Assembly (NCBI GenBank): GCA_950295325.1
Contig: OX485803.1
Span: 54,823,554-54,887,553, forward strand
DNA length: 64,000 nucleotides
Direction: 5' to 3'
DNA from: Polytrichum commune
Lineage: Eukaryota; Streptophyta; Polytrichopsida; Polytrichales; Polytrichaceae
In this document: positions 48,867 through 61,916 of the stretch, one piece after another
How the letters are laid out: each line of letters starts with the position of its first letter
Numbering within the stretch: the stretch's first letter is position 1
The notes under the pieces: generated by a model
The model's input: the letters and a program-made list of their open reading frames with translations, nothing else
What the model was told of the DNA's origin: nothing
Database searches by the model: none
Translations under genes and position numbers: made by a program

Positions 48867-50226
48867 TTGTCTAAGGTTCAAGAAACTTTGTCAACACAGA
48901 ACCTTGTAAAAATAATTCTACCAACCATTCTCAATTTTTCATTTTCGAATTTGATTACCCCTCTCTCTATGGCTAGGAATTCATGTTGTCTACGTAAACT
49001 CACCCATTGTGCAGGTGTAAACACAATGAATTATATTATAACCTATAAGTGACTATTTTAAGACAACTTAACCCCAAAAATAGAGTCATAAACCCTTACT
49101 TAGTCTAGTGGTGTCCAATTGGAATGCATCAGTCCTCAATCTTATAGGGGATTTTTTTCACCGGAGACCCTCCATCCATCAAGGATGAGTTTACAAAACC
49201 CCCAAGCACCGTGGCAAATGGTTGATATGGACAAGTTTTCCTCTAGTGCTTACAACCAAAATTAGAGGAGGCGTCCACACATACACTATCACTATACCCT
49301 TCAAACAATGCTACATCTCCTATCATGCCTACCCATGCATGCATTCAACAAATCCATTTAATCCCCACCAAATATCTCACCTTGCTCATGCTCAATAAAA
49401 GAAGACTTGAAAATCACCAACTCCATATCTTACCCACCGAACCCCAGTCAAAACATGGAGCACTGAAACCCTAAGGCTGAATCATACAACAAGGCGACTA
49501 AACTAATTTGATAGTGCAACTAAAAGGATAGACAACCACTCGATGCCGAACCTCAAAATTAAACCCAACATATACATCTTGCCAACATAAGACAAATCCT
49601 TAGGATACCCATGTAAGCACACAATTTGCCAATATACAAGCCGCCAACCCCCAGAGACCTCTCATAACATTGGTTACCAAAAGAGAGCACCTCCAACATG
49701 AGGCAGTTGCACTTGCACAACATCCCTGAACCCGTTTCGGGTTCACATTTAAACTCAAGGTTGTGATCAAGATGAAGCATCCCTCATTCATGCCAACATA
49801 AGTGATTAATGTCATCTCTCACTGTGTGATTATAGTCGTCAAAGATATGCATAGTATGTATTTGAATCTAGGCCATTCGATTATATCAGCACAAGTCAAT
49901 TGATAAGTGGGCTACAACTACATAAATCGAACATTACCCCTAGGTTTCTAGCATTAGGTATGAATACAATAATCCAGGTCCTTGATCACATGCGTGAACA
50001 ACAAGCATTGTCGAATGGCAGACTCTTGACAGTGGTTGACACCTCATTGTGGGGGCTATCTTCGGACAAATCCTTCATCCATCTACCGTGATTCAACCTT
50101 AAAGAACTTGCCAAAAAGCTTGCCATCGAGTGTACTGTACTCACCAAGATACTCATCTAGGTTGAGAACTCAATATTATACCACTTAAAACTGCTATGAC
50201 AGAAGTTTGCAAATATGTAATTTGTG

Positions 50227-53200
50227 TCAATAAAGAAAAGCTGGTTTCCTCGGTCGGGCGACTAAGGAAAGAGGAATTTTAGGGCACACGGTGAGTCCAA
50301 AGCTCTCCTCCCACCATTCTGCACGGGAAGGATCACATCCCTCGGGTAATTCCCAGTCGAAGCTGTGCAGAAGGTGTGCCATAAGCAATGACACCAACAC
50401 GTTGCCAAGCGTGACCGCTGGGCACATGCGTCGGCCGGCACTGAATGGAATGAGCTCATACGAATCGAACCCCGACGTCGGGTTCACGTCCGGATGATGG
50501 TTTCCCAGAAACCGGTCCGGGTTGAACGTGTCTGGATTCTCGTAAACATTTGGGTCCCGGTGAATGGCATAGAGGTTCAAAATGAGGTGGGTGTGGGCCG
50601 GAAATTTGTACCCAAGGACGCCGTTTGATGCACGGATGGATTGCCGGGGAAGCCCTAAAGCAACAACCGTGTGGAGTCGGAAGGTTTCTTTCACGATTGC
50701 TTGCAAGTATGGGAGGTTCGGGATGTCGGATTCTTGCACAACACGGTCGGCTCCCACCACGAGGTCGAGCTCGTCTTGGGCTCGTTTCAAGATGTCACGG
50801 TGCAACATGAGTTCTCGCATCCCCCACTCGATTGTCGTGGAGCTCGTATCAGTTCCTCCAGTCACTAGGTTCTAAATAATAAGCCCAAAACACTCATGGA
50901 CATCAGTTTCTTGGAATTGATCATCAAATGGGAGTGATCACAGGAAGCAGTTTAGCAACTACACTAAGTTGTCTTATTAGTGTGGGCCACAATGATTATA
51001 TAGAACCAACATACATTTCTAGCTCACGCCAAATCTTTCTAAGTTTAAAATCAAGGTGTGCCACCTTAAGTGCTCTAAATTGATGTGTCGTGTGAATATT
51101 CTATTTTATTCTACTTTTGTCCTTGAACTAATAAGGTACCTCAACCTAACACCATCACTAAACCTATGATCACCTAAGTGACTGGGAAGGCTTCAGCTTA
51201 GAACACAAATCTAAAATGTCCAAGGATAGATTCTTATTTACGAGAGTGTTAATGAATGAGAGATCATTGGCTATCCTAGAATATCATCCTAAATCAAAGC
51301 CCTCTCATTCAATTGTGTGATCATAGGTTCAGTGTTGGTTGGAAGCCCGTCCGAAGTCTATAGGATGATTGAGGGCCCACATTAATTCCACCATGTCTAG
51401 GCAATTAGACTAGCTCCCATTAATATTTTCCACATGAATTTTCCACCCGTGCACTAATAGGACAAACTTAGTGTACCCTTGAGGGTGGCGACCCCTAAAC
51501 AATTAGTAGAGGTGTGCAAATCGTAATTGTCTTGTGATTGCTATTTTCAATAATTTCAAAAATATATGACTCCTTATTATTAACATATGGAGTGGTTATC
51601 TCTTCTTATTCCATCCAAAATAGCTTATGATTATGCATTATGGTTGAAAATATCTTAGTCCCAATATGCACATGTCTATTTAAGGGAATTTCATATGATC
51701 CATTGTCCTACAAATTCTACTACTATGTTTGTGAGTAAATGAGATATCATTGGGCCTTATCAACTAAAATGAGCCGATTGGGCCATTATGAGACAATCCT
51801 TTTGTCACTATTGATGAGATCTTCCATATTACAATTGATTATTTGTATGATTTTATAAACATGTGTGGGTGTACTGGAATGGTTGAGTTGTATTTTAAGA
51901 ACTCTTAACGGGTATTCTCTCTTTTTAACTAGCAATCATTACGTTCCCATCACGTTCCCTACATTAAATTGAGCGCACCAATTGGCTCATTTTAGTTGAT
52001 AAGGCCAGGATTGGATTTCTCTTCTACATACACAGCATGTTCTTCAAAATGTCCCCAGGAGTATTAGCAGTACTAAAAATGCATAAGTTGCCAGCCCTGT
52101 TGCAACTACATTTACAAGACAAAACCAAACTGACGCTGATTGCAGAAGGAAGAGTCGAGCCAGATCCTTACCATTAGAGTGTCTAGAATTTCATTGTCCG
52201 GAAGAGCCTTTCCATCTTCTTGGGGGATTGTACATAATAAATCAACAAAGTCAGGTACATAATCCTCGTCATTTTTCTCAAGCCTGACTTTAGCTTGCTC
52301 TCTGTGCTTCTCGAACTCGCACATCTCACTGAGAAATGAAAAGATACATTGGCGAATGTCCTCGAACTCCGAATGCCGACCTTGCAGCTTCGTGACAAAG
52401 CTCAACCATGGCACATAGTCACTGATGATGAATGCAGCAAACCCAGTAAAGAGACGAGAAACTGCTGCTTCGAAGTCTTTCTTGTCTTCTTCATACTCTA
52501 CTCCTTTACCAAAGTACCTGTGCAAAACACCCAGTTGTCAAGACCGAAGTAAATTGATGCATTGCCAGTAATTGTCAACAAGAACTCTAAGAAATAATTA
52601 TGTACACAAGGATGGCAAGTACACCTGGACCATTGCAGCCAGCAGGGAAAAAAATAGCCAGATGCATTATGCCTCTTCATCACTAGGGCTCGAATTGGAC
52701 TTTATCAATTTTCTGGACTTTGATACTTGGATTTGACAAGCTTTCATCTTGAGCTCATCAGTGGCGTGCTTGAAAAAACCTCAAGCTCTCAATGGTTTGA
52801 GCAAGTGTAACCATGTTCAAGGGGGAACGAGTTCTTGATCAGATAGGAGGCAAATTACTTGATGATCCAGTGCTTGATGTCGACCATGTTATCGCCTCAC
52901 CCACTATGTCCGCTAATGGTCATGTATCGCGACACGATTGGCTGTAGTTGACATCCAACACATACCTCACCCACTTTCCGCAAATTGCTAGGTTGGGCGT
53001 CTACTCACATCCATCACCTAGTTCCCAAAGCTCTTAATCTTCGAGCTCGCAACCTCTCTAGACTAAACGAGAGCCTATGATGGATTTGTCAAATTTGGGA
53101 GGAATCGAATGAACAAACCTCTTATTGACAAGCATGCGGGTCATGTTGTTAGCAGTCACACCATACAACCAACCTTTGAGATTTATAACAGTTTCTCCGT

Positions 53201-54890
53201 TGCAAGACATTTCCAGGAGCAGCTTCATCATGTGGTGAATCTCCTCTGTCCGGACTGTCTCATAGGACGCATGGCGTTTACGGGAAAATAGCTCTGTTCT
53301 ACACAACTTGCGCAGCTGCGGCCAATAAGGACCGTCTGGTGCTGCAGATCCCAGGCTCTTGTACTCGGTGTTGCCTCCTCCTAAAATTGTCCACATCAAC
53401 TTCTGAGGCCGACCGCAGAAGATTGCATCGTTGGTCCGGAACAACTCCCTCGCTGCTGCAGCAGTTGAGACCACAATGCAAGGCATGGACCCTACAACCC
53501 ACGAGTAGTATTCATCCATAGTAATCATGTCGCTGCAATTCTCAACACAGTGGGCTAGAAAGTAAAATAATAATAATAATAATAATAATAATTACAAAAG
53601 AAACGGCGGTGTATGCATGGAATAAGAGGCTCTTCGCCAGATAGATGTAAACGCCGGAAGCATGGATGAAGAGCCTCTTTGCCCGGATTGGACTATGGCT
53701 TCTATTCACAGTAACGTCCCTCGCTGCAAAATGCACGCGATGAATCCTACAACCCAGAATTTTCATCCATCACAATCGCTATTATTCTCGGCACTTCCAA
53801 GTTCCAACTCAGACAGTTTTGACCATGGGGTGGGGTAGGATTGGAATTGCCTCATCCAATCACCAATTGTGATTTGTGAAGACTATGCTTTCAAAAAGTT
53901 TCAAAAACATCGGAGCTGGTATGCAAAAGTTATGGGAGGCAAACAAGAATAAATGTCTTTCTCCTTAAGTGATCACAGAGGCCCCATGGGCAGTTGTGTC
54001 ACAATTTACCTATAATGGGTTGATATTCCCAACACATACTAGTCCGATGTCATCGCAACACATGTCTTTTTTAGGTGCCTGTTGTGAATTAGGAGCCAAC
54101 ATTTAAGAGCTCTTCTTAATTGGACATAAGGCTCGGAAATTTGAATTAAGACCAAGCACCATTGAGAAGATTTGTCCGATTAAGAAGAGTGACCACGTAT
54201 GTAAGACCCACATGCCATACAAAGATATAAATGATGGCTCATCAGTCACTCCTTTCAAAACTATAATTTTAAATAGATTTCTGGATGGTGACCCCTGCTT
54301 CACCCTGCTTCAGAAAAGATTGCCTGCAACTTGTTTTAAGAACATCATCGACATATGAAAGTATAAACCTTTTCTGATTCAGCCACGAAATGGCACCAAT
54401 GGATTCCTCTCAATACCCTCTTTCGGCCAAGCATGTTCCTCCTCAAGTTTCGTGAGATAACAACTCACCTATTCATCAGAAGCATTTGAAGTGATTCAAA
54501 ACATCTAGCCACATAAAAAGCGGAGAGTTGCCACCCTCACACTCTACACATATATGGTCATAGGTTCTGGTGATATATACACACAGTAGTAATGACTTGC
54601 ATACCCAAGCGGAGATACATGAAGCCACCGTGCTTGGCTGCCAAATCTCGCAAGGTCTGGTGCGGTAGCTTCTTGCTCAAACTGAGAGTCGGCAAGTTTC
54701 CCAAAATGGGCCATGACCAAGGCCCGGGAGGCTTCTTGGGAGCCTGATATTGAGTCACGTACCACCACAGTGTGATCAGCAGCAGAAGTAGCGCAGGCAA
54801 TGGCACCTCCACTATAAGCTGCTTCCAATCCTGCCAGCGAGCATGGAATTGCCTCCGCAACTGATCATCATCCGCTTGCGCACTCGACAT
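50227..54890 (-). CDS. Cytochrome P450, A-type (CYP71-clan-like), copy B
   Basis: Paralogue of the copy A P450 with identical structure. Exons are 54890-54605, 53491-53119, 52517-52172 and 50871-50227, GT-AG throughout, joining to 549 residues without a stop. It is three residues longer than copy A: two extra residues in the exon 1 LSLSKK stretch and one in GGGNTEY. Anchor, PPGPWSWPILGN hinge, GGTDTS, KETFR, FNPDRF and FSAGRRMCPA are all kept. Immediately after ExxR it reads LHTVVALGLPRQ where copy A reads LHPAAVLALPRQ. That alters the widely conserved Pro and substrate-recognition region 5, so substrate range may differ. Intron 3 carries a MITE missing from copy A, and the upstream region has a triplicated 59-bp unit. 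Intact by sequence; expression cannot be judged. Confidence 0.93.
51753..52006. mobile_element. 254-bp MITE in intron 3 of the copy B P450
   Basis: The ends are GGCCTTATCAACTAAAATGA and its inverse, paired for about 29 bases with one mismatch (extending through GCC[G/A]ATTGG). It is absent from the same intron in copy A, so it inserted after the duplication (or was lost cleanly from A). No unambiguous target duplication remains. Confidence 0.85.
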
Positions 54891-55031
54891 GGTGATTGTG
54901 TGAGGAGTGTGGTAGAGTACCACTCTTGATTGTGATGACGTTTCTGAGCAAGCTTGGAAGTTAGTGACATCGATCGAGCGAGCGAGCGAGCGAGAGGCAG
55001 GCAGCGAGCTTGGCTGCACTTCCTACAGCCT

Positions 55032-55208
55032 GTTGGTTTTTCTGGCGTGTGGAGTATGGACCTGAACGCCGACTGCACTTCGTACAGTGTGTTGGTTTTT
55101 CTGGCGTGTGGAGTATGGGCCTGAACGCCGACTGCACTTCGTACAGTGTGTTGGTTTTTCTGGCGTGTGGAGTATGGGCCTGAACGGCGTCAGCTTTACA
55201 GGCGCCTG
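55032..55208. repeat. 59-bp unit in triplicate, upstream of the copy B P450
   Basis: Units start at 55032, 55091 and 55150 with 'gttggtttttctggcgtgtg' and end in 'ctgcacttcgtacagtgt'. Copy A has one at 18129. They lie 140-320 bp before the start codon, in the presumed promoter or leader. Confidence 0.9.
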
Positions 55209-55248
55209 TAATTTCGCTTTTCTTTATAGAGAGGGTCATTGTTGACAT

Positions 55249-55481
55249 AACTACATTGATTATCCTAATTAGTGTGTGTTATTAATTGGAGTTGCACAGT
55301 GCTATAGCTATTATTATATGAGAATGTGGTACTTTACCAAGCAAAGTCATTTATGTTTTTATAATGTCTGAACAATCTATTGAACTTTTGTTAGTAAAAA
55401 ATTGAACTCCTAAGACCAACCCTAGTGCACAACGTAACTCCAAATAGTTACACAACACTAATTGGGATAATCATTGTAGTT
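55249..55481. mobile_element. MITE with ~55-bp terminal inverted repeats (copy B)
   Basis: Same element and position as 18228-18461. Confidence 0.75.
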
Positions 55482-56822
55482 GATGTAGAAATGTAGTGTA
55501 TCATTTAGACTATAGTATAAATACATATACAAATATAGTTAAGTATACATGTAGATAATACAAGTACATGTCTATTGACACGGATCAACCCTTTGAGGAT
55601 CAGTGGCTATGTAGAAGGAGCGTGACCCTTTCTAAGCCAATATGACTTGTAAAATCACATCCATTGATGTGATATTTTAAGGGGATTGACTCCCAAGTAA
55701 TAAATCGTTCCATTGAAAGCTTACATTATCCAAGTGTACCTAACTAAATAGTTGTGTTTTGCTTCATTATATCTTGGCATGTGTAGACACTAGGATTGAA
55801 CATGGTATCAAAGCATGATCATAAAAAGAAAGCATGATTATTACAAGTTAGTGATGCTCTCATGAAATCACTTATCCCATCCTACAAAGGTAGGAAATCA
55901 TGGCATCCTCATCTAAGGATGTGCGCCACATCAATCAATTTGATGCCATAAATTTTCAGACATGGGAAATTTGGATGGAAATGATGTTGTTGGACAAAGA
56001 TTTGTTTGGACATGCGGATGGCTCAGAAGTACGATCAACAACTCCAACAAGTCAACCGACATGGGATAAGAAATATAGCAAGACGAGAGCAAACATGTTA
56101 CTTGCTTTGAAAGATGCTCAACTTTCACATGTTAATAAATGCAAAATATCAAAAGAAGTTTGGGATACGCTAACAAATATATATATATAACTTCTCATGC
56201 TTAAACAAAAATGTACTACAATAAACAATTGTATACACTAAAAATGATGGGAGAAGATACAATAGCAAATCACGTAAACACATTCCGTACTCTAATTGAT
56301 AATTTAGCAAGTATGGGAACCAATATAAGTGGTAATGATAGTGCCATTGTACTTTTGGGCTCTTTGCACGAATCCTATGAAGGATTAGTAGTTTCCATAA
56401 GTGGTCAGCCCAATTTAACACTAGAAGGTGTTAGAAGTCTCTTGTTACAAGAGGAAATAAGGAGAAAATCCAAAGGGAGAGATATTAAGGACAAACCTCA
56501 AGCCTTATGCTCTAACAATAAACCATTTAAGGGAAATTTGAAATTTCTGAAGAGGAAATTTGAGACTACTAACAAAAACCCTTCATTTCAAAAAAAGAAG
56601 GGAAATCGTTTTCATTGTGACAAGGCCAACCACCACATCAAAGATTGTAGAATTTGCCTTCCAGAGGAAAAAGCAAAATCCGGTCACCAAGCCAATAGTG
56701 TTTTAAACACTAAATTATTTTTATGGTGGCCTTGGTGGTTGAAGACACATTGAGTGACAAGTGGTACCTCGATTCCGTAGCAACACAACACATGTCACCA
56801 CACATTGAGTGTTTTGTGTCCT

Positions 56823-58251
56823 CTCGGGGGGTGCACTGTACTAAACATGTACGAGTATACGTGAGTGCACAGGAGGGGTATTAATTTGGACCTTGCCATA
56901 TTACGTATACATATGGTATACATGTTATAATTTATAGTTACATACATATATGGAAGGCCTTTAAAAAGTATACAATAATTGTACTTGTATGGTAGTGTTA
57001 CTATACTACATATCATAAGTTTTCATATTGGATGAAATTAGGATTAACTAGGATTAACGATTTTTGTTAGCAACCTTATAGGGTAGTATGAACCATGTAC
57101 AAGGTATCAAGGTAATATCGGGGAAAGAGGCAGTATTAGGGTTCTGAAATGATTCGTTCAGCTCAAAGTAACAAGGACCCTTTTCCCCTCCCATCCCTAG
57201 GTTTTTGTTTTCTTTTTTTGTCGGGCGCTGAAGGTTTTTGTTTTCTCTTCTAGTCGGGCGCCAAAGGTTTTTGTTTTCTCTTCTCGCATAGCCTGCTTCT
57301 TTTGCCGACAACTGCTTTACTTTTCCTTCTTTCACCCGTTGCTTCCAGCGCTTCTCAACGTCCTTGCGGTTACTGCTGCCGTGGGAATCACCGAAAGTCC
57401 TGACATTGTCATGGCCTCGTTCTGAAATTCCCTCTCTATCAAATGCAAAGTCAGCTGTGGCTTATGTAATGGTAGGGGAGTCTAGAATTTTTAAAAGTAC
57501 ACTTGTTAGTCAATTGAATGGCAATCCTTCTTTGTGTAAAGATCGGTTGACTCGAATTAGAGCTGGCATATTATATATGAAGCCTAAACTCTTGAGTGCT
57601 GGAAACCATGACACTTTGTTAAAGCTTGGTTGTGACTGTGTTGTGTGTTTTTTGAACACACCTGAAGCTAAAACTGTGAAAAAACGAGGTAGGCCAAAAA
57701 AATCTACTCGAGTTAAGGTTTGGTTTGTTGGGAGAGTTTATAGGATGCGGAGGAAGTTTGGTAATCGTGGGGTGGAGTAAAGGGATCCAATTGACTTGAT
57801 GGACTGTCCATCAAACGTGGAGATTGGTTTATGTTGGTATCAAAAAGGGGCTAACAACAAGTGGACATATGATCTTACTGATCATTTGATGGTAGACTTA
57901 GAGACAATAATTGCATTGGCTATAATGACATATATTGGTGAATCAAATGTTTATGAATTATATCCGGGAGATGAAAAAGTTTTCAACGACTTTGCTGATG
58001 AAAGCTAGGATATTTTGTTATACATATTATAGGGGTTGATTATTGTTCAAAAATATATTTGTATACTTATGTTAATGACTATATATGAATGGATGTTTTT
58101 TTGTGTATACATATTGTTACTTGTATATTTATTGTTGCAATTGTATGTGTATTACTTCATTTCACAAAAAATAACTTGTATATAGGGGGTTTTTAGAGTA
58201 TGCAGTGAACGCACGTGATTCTAGGTTTTAATGAAAGGTGCACCCCGCGAG
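56823..58251. mobile_element. 1.43-kb TIR element with an 8-bp TSD and an internal gene-like ORF
   Basis: TGTGTCCT flanks both ends (56815-56822 and 58252-58259) and occurs once at the empty site in copy A. The inverted ends are CTCGGGGGGTGCAC and, from the right, CTCGCGGGGTGCAC. An 8-bp TSD fits hAT-like or related superfamilies. The interior has a pyrimidine-rich leader with a tandem ~32-bp unit (57205-57290, 'ggtttttgttttctcttct') followed by an ORF, so it resembles a captured gene rather than a transposase. Confidence 0.88.
57469..58008 (+). pseudogene. AT-hook protein ORF inside the 8-bp-TSD element, one internal stop
   Basis: The frame from the ATG at 57469 runs to a TAA at 57778-57780 and then continues open in the same frame to a stop at 58006-58008 (about 180 codons in all). 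The N-terminal part includes STLVSQLNGNPSLCKDRLTR. An AT-hook, KKRGRPKKS, lies at ~57680-57706. The part after the stop (NVEIGLCWYQKGANNKW, then an acidic end) is also protein-like. I do not recognise the family. It could be a captured host gene fragment or an accessory transposon protein. The open frame actually extends upstream to 57364 but without an ATG. Confidence 0.5.
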
Positions 58252-58333
58252 TGTGTCCTACACCAAGATCTTGACAAAGGATAAAGTTTACTTGGGGACA
58301 ACTCGAGTTATGATATTGAAGGACAAGGAAGTA

Positions 58334-59536
58334 CAGTCTAACCTTGATAATGTCACCCTTGTTAATGGGACACCTTGATACTGTCACCTAAAAGTTTGAA
58401 ACCGATTTTCTTAGTGTAAAACTCCCTCGTTATTATCCCTATCACCCTTGTTAATGTCACTATTTTTTTTCCAAAATCCGTAGTGTAAATGTGATAATAT
58501 CAAATATGGATGGATTGTATGTGATGGTTGGATGGACATATTGTAGTAGCCAAAAGGGTCATGAGCCACCCCTGTGATAAATGCAATGTTATTCAAAGGG
58601 TCATGAGCCGCCTCTGTGCACCAACCCTGAACGGTGCTGTCTATACACGGCACTCAAAGGTGTTGTCTTTGACGGCGCTGCCAAGACTTCTTGGCCTCTA
58701 TGCACCCCACCTTCCGTCACATGTGTTCACCTATGTGTCTTTGAGGGTTTCAGCTTGTGTGAAGTAATTTAGGATGTTAAGTTCTACGGTTTAGCTGAGC
58801 TGGTACAGAGTAGTGTCGACTTAAGCTAAATTAGTTCAATTGGTTTGCAATGTAGAAATCTCAAGATATGTGGCACGGTCTTCACTGTTTCTATAGTCAA
58901 TAGTCGCATAGGAGAATCTAGTAAGATCATAAGTGTTAGCCGCTCATCCTAAGTGGGCATTCAATTAGGAACAATCTTCTAGATTAGTTAGTCAAGCTCA
59001 TAAGTAGAAACAATCTTCTAGGTAGGTTAGTCAAGCTCATAAGTAGAAACAATCTTCTAGGTAGGTTAGTCAAGCTCATAAGTAGAAACAGTCTCCTAGG
59101 TAGGTTAGTCAAGCTCATGGTCGAGCTCACTTGTATATAATGAACCATTGTTCATTTGGAATTTAAATGCACACTTTCTATCATAGGCTTGTGTTTCTTC
59201 ATGCAGTGCAGGTGTTCTTCGTTGTGTTGTTGTTTTTGTTGTTGTTGCTACATTGGAAGCTAGTGATTGGCTGATCTCAATGACACATTGTGATGTGCTC
59301 ATGTTGTTATTCACAATTTTGAATTATATTTTACATTCAAAAACATTGAAGTCTTGTGTTTGTTTTTTTTTTTTTTTTACATTGTAATTTCGTTTTGATT
59401 TTCTACATTTTTTTTTTTTTGATAATATCACATTATGCACAAATCTTCAAAATGTGACATTATCAAATATGTCACACCTTGTTTATATCACACTTTATGG
59501 TGAAACGGATGGTGTGATATTATCAAGGTTAGACTG
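58334..59536. mobile_element. 1.2-kb pogo/Tigger-type non-autonomous element, copy 2
   Basis: The termini match those of 29586-30789. TA is duplicated at both sides, with the single TA visible at the copy A empty site ('gggagtatcatg', ~20310). The two copies differ at only about ten places, several of them poly-T lengths. Confidence 0.93.
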
Positions 59537-59594
59537 TATCATGATTACACTAGAAAGTGGAGAAGCTAAGACAATTGAGAATGCCCTACATATA

Positions 59595-59975
59595 AGGTAG
59601 GGGTGGCTATTTCCGTCCAAATTTTAGATGTGCCTAGTTGGGACGTTGAAACTATTTTTTTTTAAATTTTGAGCGCTCCGCAAAGCTGGTGCAAGAGCAA
59701 CTATGAAAAATTCAAAAATTTCCAGCATGTTTATGATTTCCTACAAATTTTTAAAGGAAATCTTGTAGAATGACCAACACTCGCACATAGGGTACGTGGT
59801 ATATCCACAGGGTGGATTTCTAAAACCGACCGCTGGCAGCCAATGAAATGTTGGCAGCGTTGTGAACGGTAAAAGCACCTTGATAGGTGCTTTTGTAAAC
59901 CCAGGTAAAAGCACCTAGATAGGTGCTTCCAACATAGGGGTCGACTTTAGGCACGGAAATTGCCACCCCTACCTT
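59595..59975. mobile_element. ~380-bp MITE with GTAGGGGTGGC ends
   Basis: The left end reads AAGGTAGGGGTGGCTATTTCC and the right end is its inverse with one change. It lies in a TATA-rich target, and copy A has an uninterrupted 'catatatatacc'. TSD is TA or TATA, so the exact boundary is uncertain by a few bases. Internally 'aaaagcacctagataggtgctt'-type hairpins repeat at 59870-59930. Confidence 0.82.
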
Positions 59976-60362
59976 ATATACCGGCTTTGAGAAAGAGTTT
60001 AATTTCTATTAGTAAAGTTACGGGTGCGGACTACCGAGTAGCGTCCACAATGGACTCGTGCCTTATAAAGGACCAAGAGGGTAAAACATTAATTACCTCG
60101 GGAAGAAGGGTAGGTAACGTATATGAACTAGGGACCTCCCATACCCACAATCATAGCTTGTCTCATGTCGTAAGCAACTTAGATTCTACCAATGTAAAGT
60201 TATGTCATTGAAGGATGGGTCATCCTAGTTTACACAAGCTAAAAAGAATGTACAAAGACGGATTAGTACACATGCTTCAAACAAGATCCCCAATTTTTAA
60301 AATTCCTTTATGTACTAGTTGTTTAGAGGGAAAACAAAGTCGTAAGAAATTTCCTAAGTAGA

Positions 60363-60395
60363 GGGGGGGGGGGGGGGGGGGGGAGGGGGGGCGGC
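60363..60395. repeat. Poly-G tract
   Basis: About twenty G in a row followed by further G-rich sequence inside the copia integrase. The copy A tract at 21339-21360 is shorter. Confidence 0.85.
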
Positions 60396-61306
60396 GAGCT
60401 ACAAAACTATTAGAAACAGTTCATTCCGACATATGGGAGTGAAAAATATTTTATCACATTTAGAGACGATTTCTCCCAAAAATGTGACGTCACATTTTTA
60501 AAGACTAAAGAAGACGTTTAAGAGGCTTTTAAGTCTTACAAAACAATGGTGGAATTAAAAATGGGATTTTTCAAAAAAATAAAATTAATAAGGACTGACA
60601 ACGGTGGGGGTACATGTTTGGAGCATTTAAATTTCTTTGTTTAGACAATGACATAGTTCATCAAACAATTGTTCCTTATACCCCTAAACAAAATGGTGTA
60701 GCAGAGCGTAAAAATCGCACCATAATGGAATGTGTGTGTAGTATGTTAACAAGTGCTAAATAACCCAATATATTTCAGGCCGAAGCCGTGTCCACTACCA
60801 TATACCTACAAATATATTACTTACTTCCACCCTTAAAAATAAAACCCTTGAAGAAGTATAGTTGGGTAGGAAACCATGTGTAGCCCATCTACGTGTTTTT
60901 GGTTGTAAAGCATATTCTCATATCCCAAAGGAAAAGAGAAAGAAATTAGATTCAAAAACCCTTGAGTGCATCCTTATTGGATATAATGAGAATGTTAAGG
61001 GATGTCATTTGTATATCCTAAACACAAAATCCGTCATCATTAGTTGTAATGTAGCATTTAATGAATACACCCAAAACCAAGAAGGAGCACAACCACTAGG
61101 ACATGATACGTTCATTGATTTACAACCTTTATATATAATTGGATGAAGACCAATCTATAAGGCAAGGTGGCCAAACCCCCCCCCCCCCATGGCTAACTAA
61201 AACACCCATTGTGAATCAAGACTCGGATTCTGATACATCAAAATATTACAATTCCAAAATAGAATTCTCCGGTCCCAAAGAAGTTCCGCCCGATGATACT
61301 CAACCA

Positions 61307-61916
61307 AGGGTGGAGCCAAGGGGGGCTAGAGGGGGCTCAACCCCCATTGACATCACTATAGTAAACTATGCCAAAACAACTATAGATTTTATTTTTTATT
61401 TTTTGTTTTTTGTTTTACGACTGCATTGTTAAAATTTTGGGGGCGTAATACACTGTTGGAAAGGTATTTTCAAGACCTTACCAACGGTATATTATAACCC
61501 CCCAAATTCCTCAAATGTTAGTTGGTAAAACCCCCAAAAAAAATTTGTAGTTGTTTAGTGACTACAAAGAAGGCTGGTCAAAAGAACCACAATGGGAAAA
61601 CGACTGGGGTTTTTTTCGCAATGTTTTCTATGAGTTCATTAAAGGAAAGTCAAGCATCTGCTTACTATTGGCGATGTCTATTGGCAATGATTGGATGGTC
61701 AATATGATGATCAACTATATGGAAAAGACCATTGCCCAAGCTTTGGATATTAACGACATTATCAAAAAAAAAAATGGGATGTCACCTCGATGAGTCCAAA
61801 TCTCTCAATAAATAATCAAATTTGACCATCTATTGAAATTTGAAAATAAAACATAGATTGGATATTTCCATATTTTGAGGTTAGCCCTCCCTAGGTCAAA
61901 ACCCTGGCTCTGCCCT
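61307..61916. mobile_element. ~600-bp inverted-repeat element inside the copia (copy B)
   Basis: Counterpart of 22266-22868, with several homopolymer-length differences that break the frame open in copy A. Confidence 0.6.
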
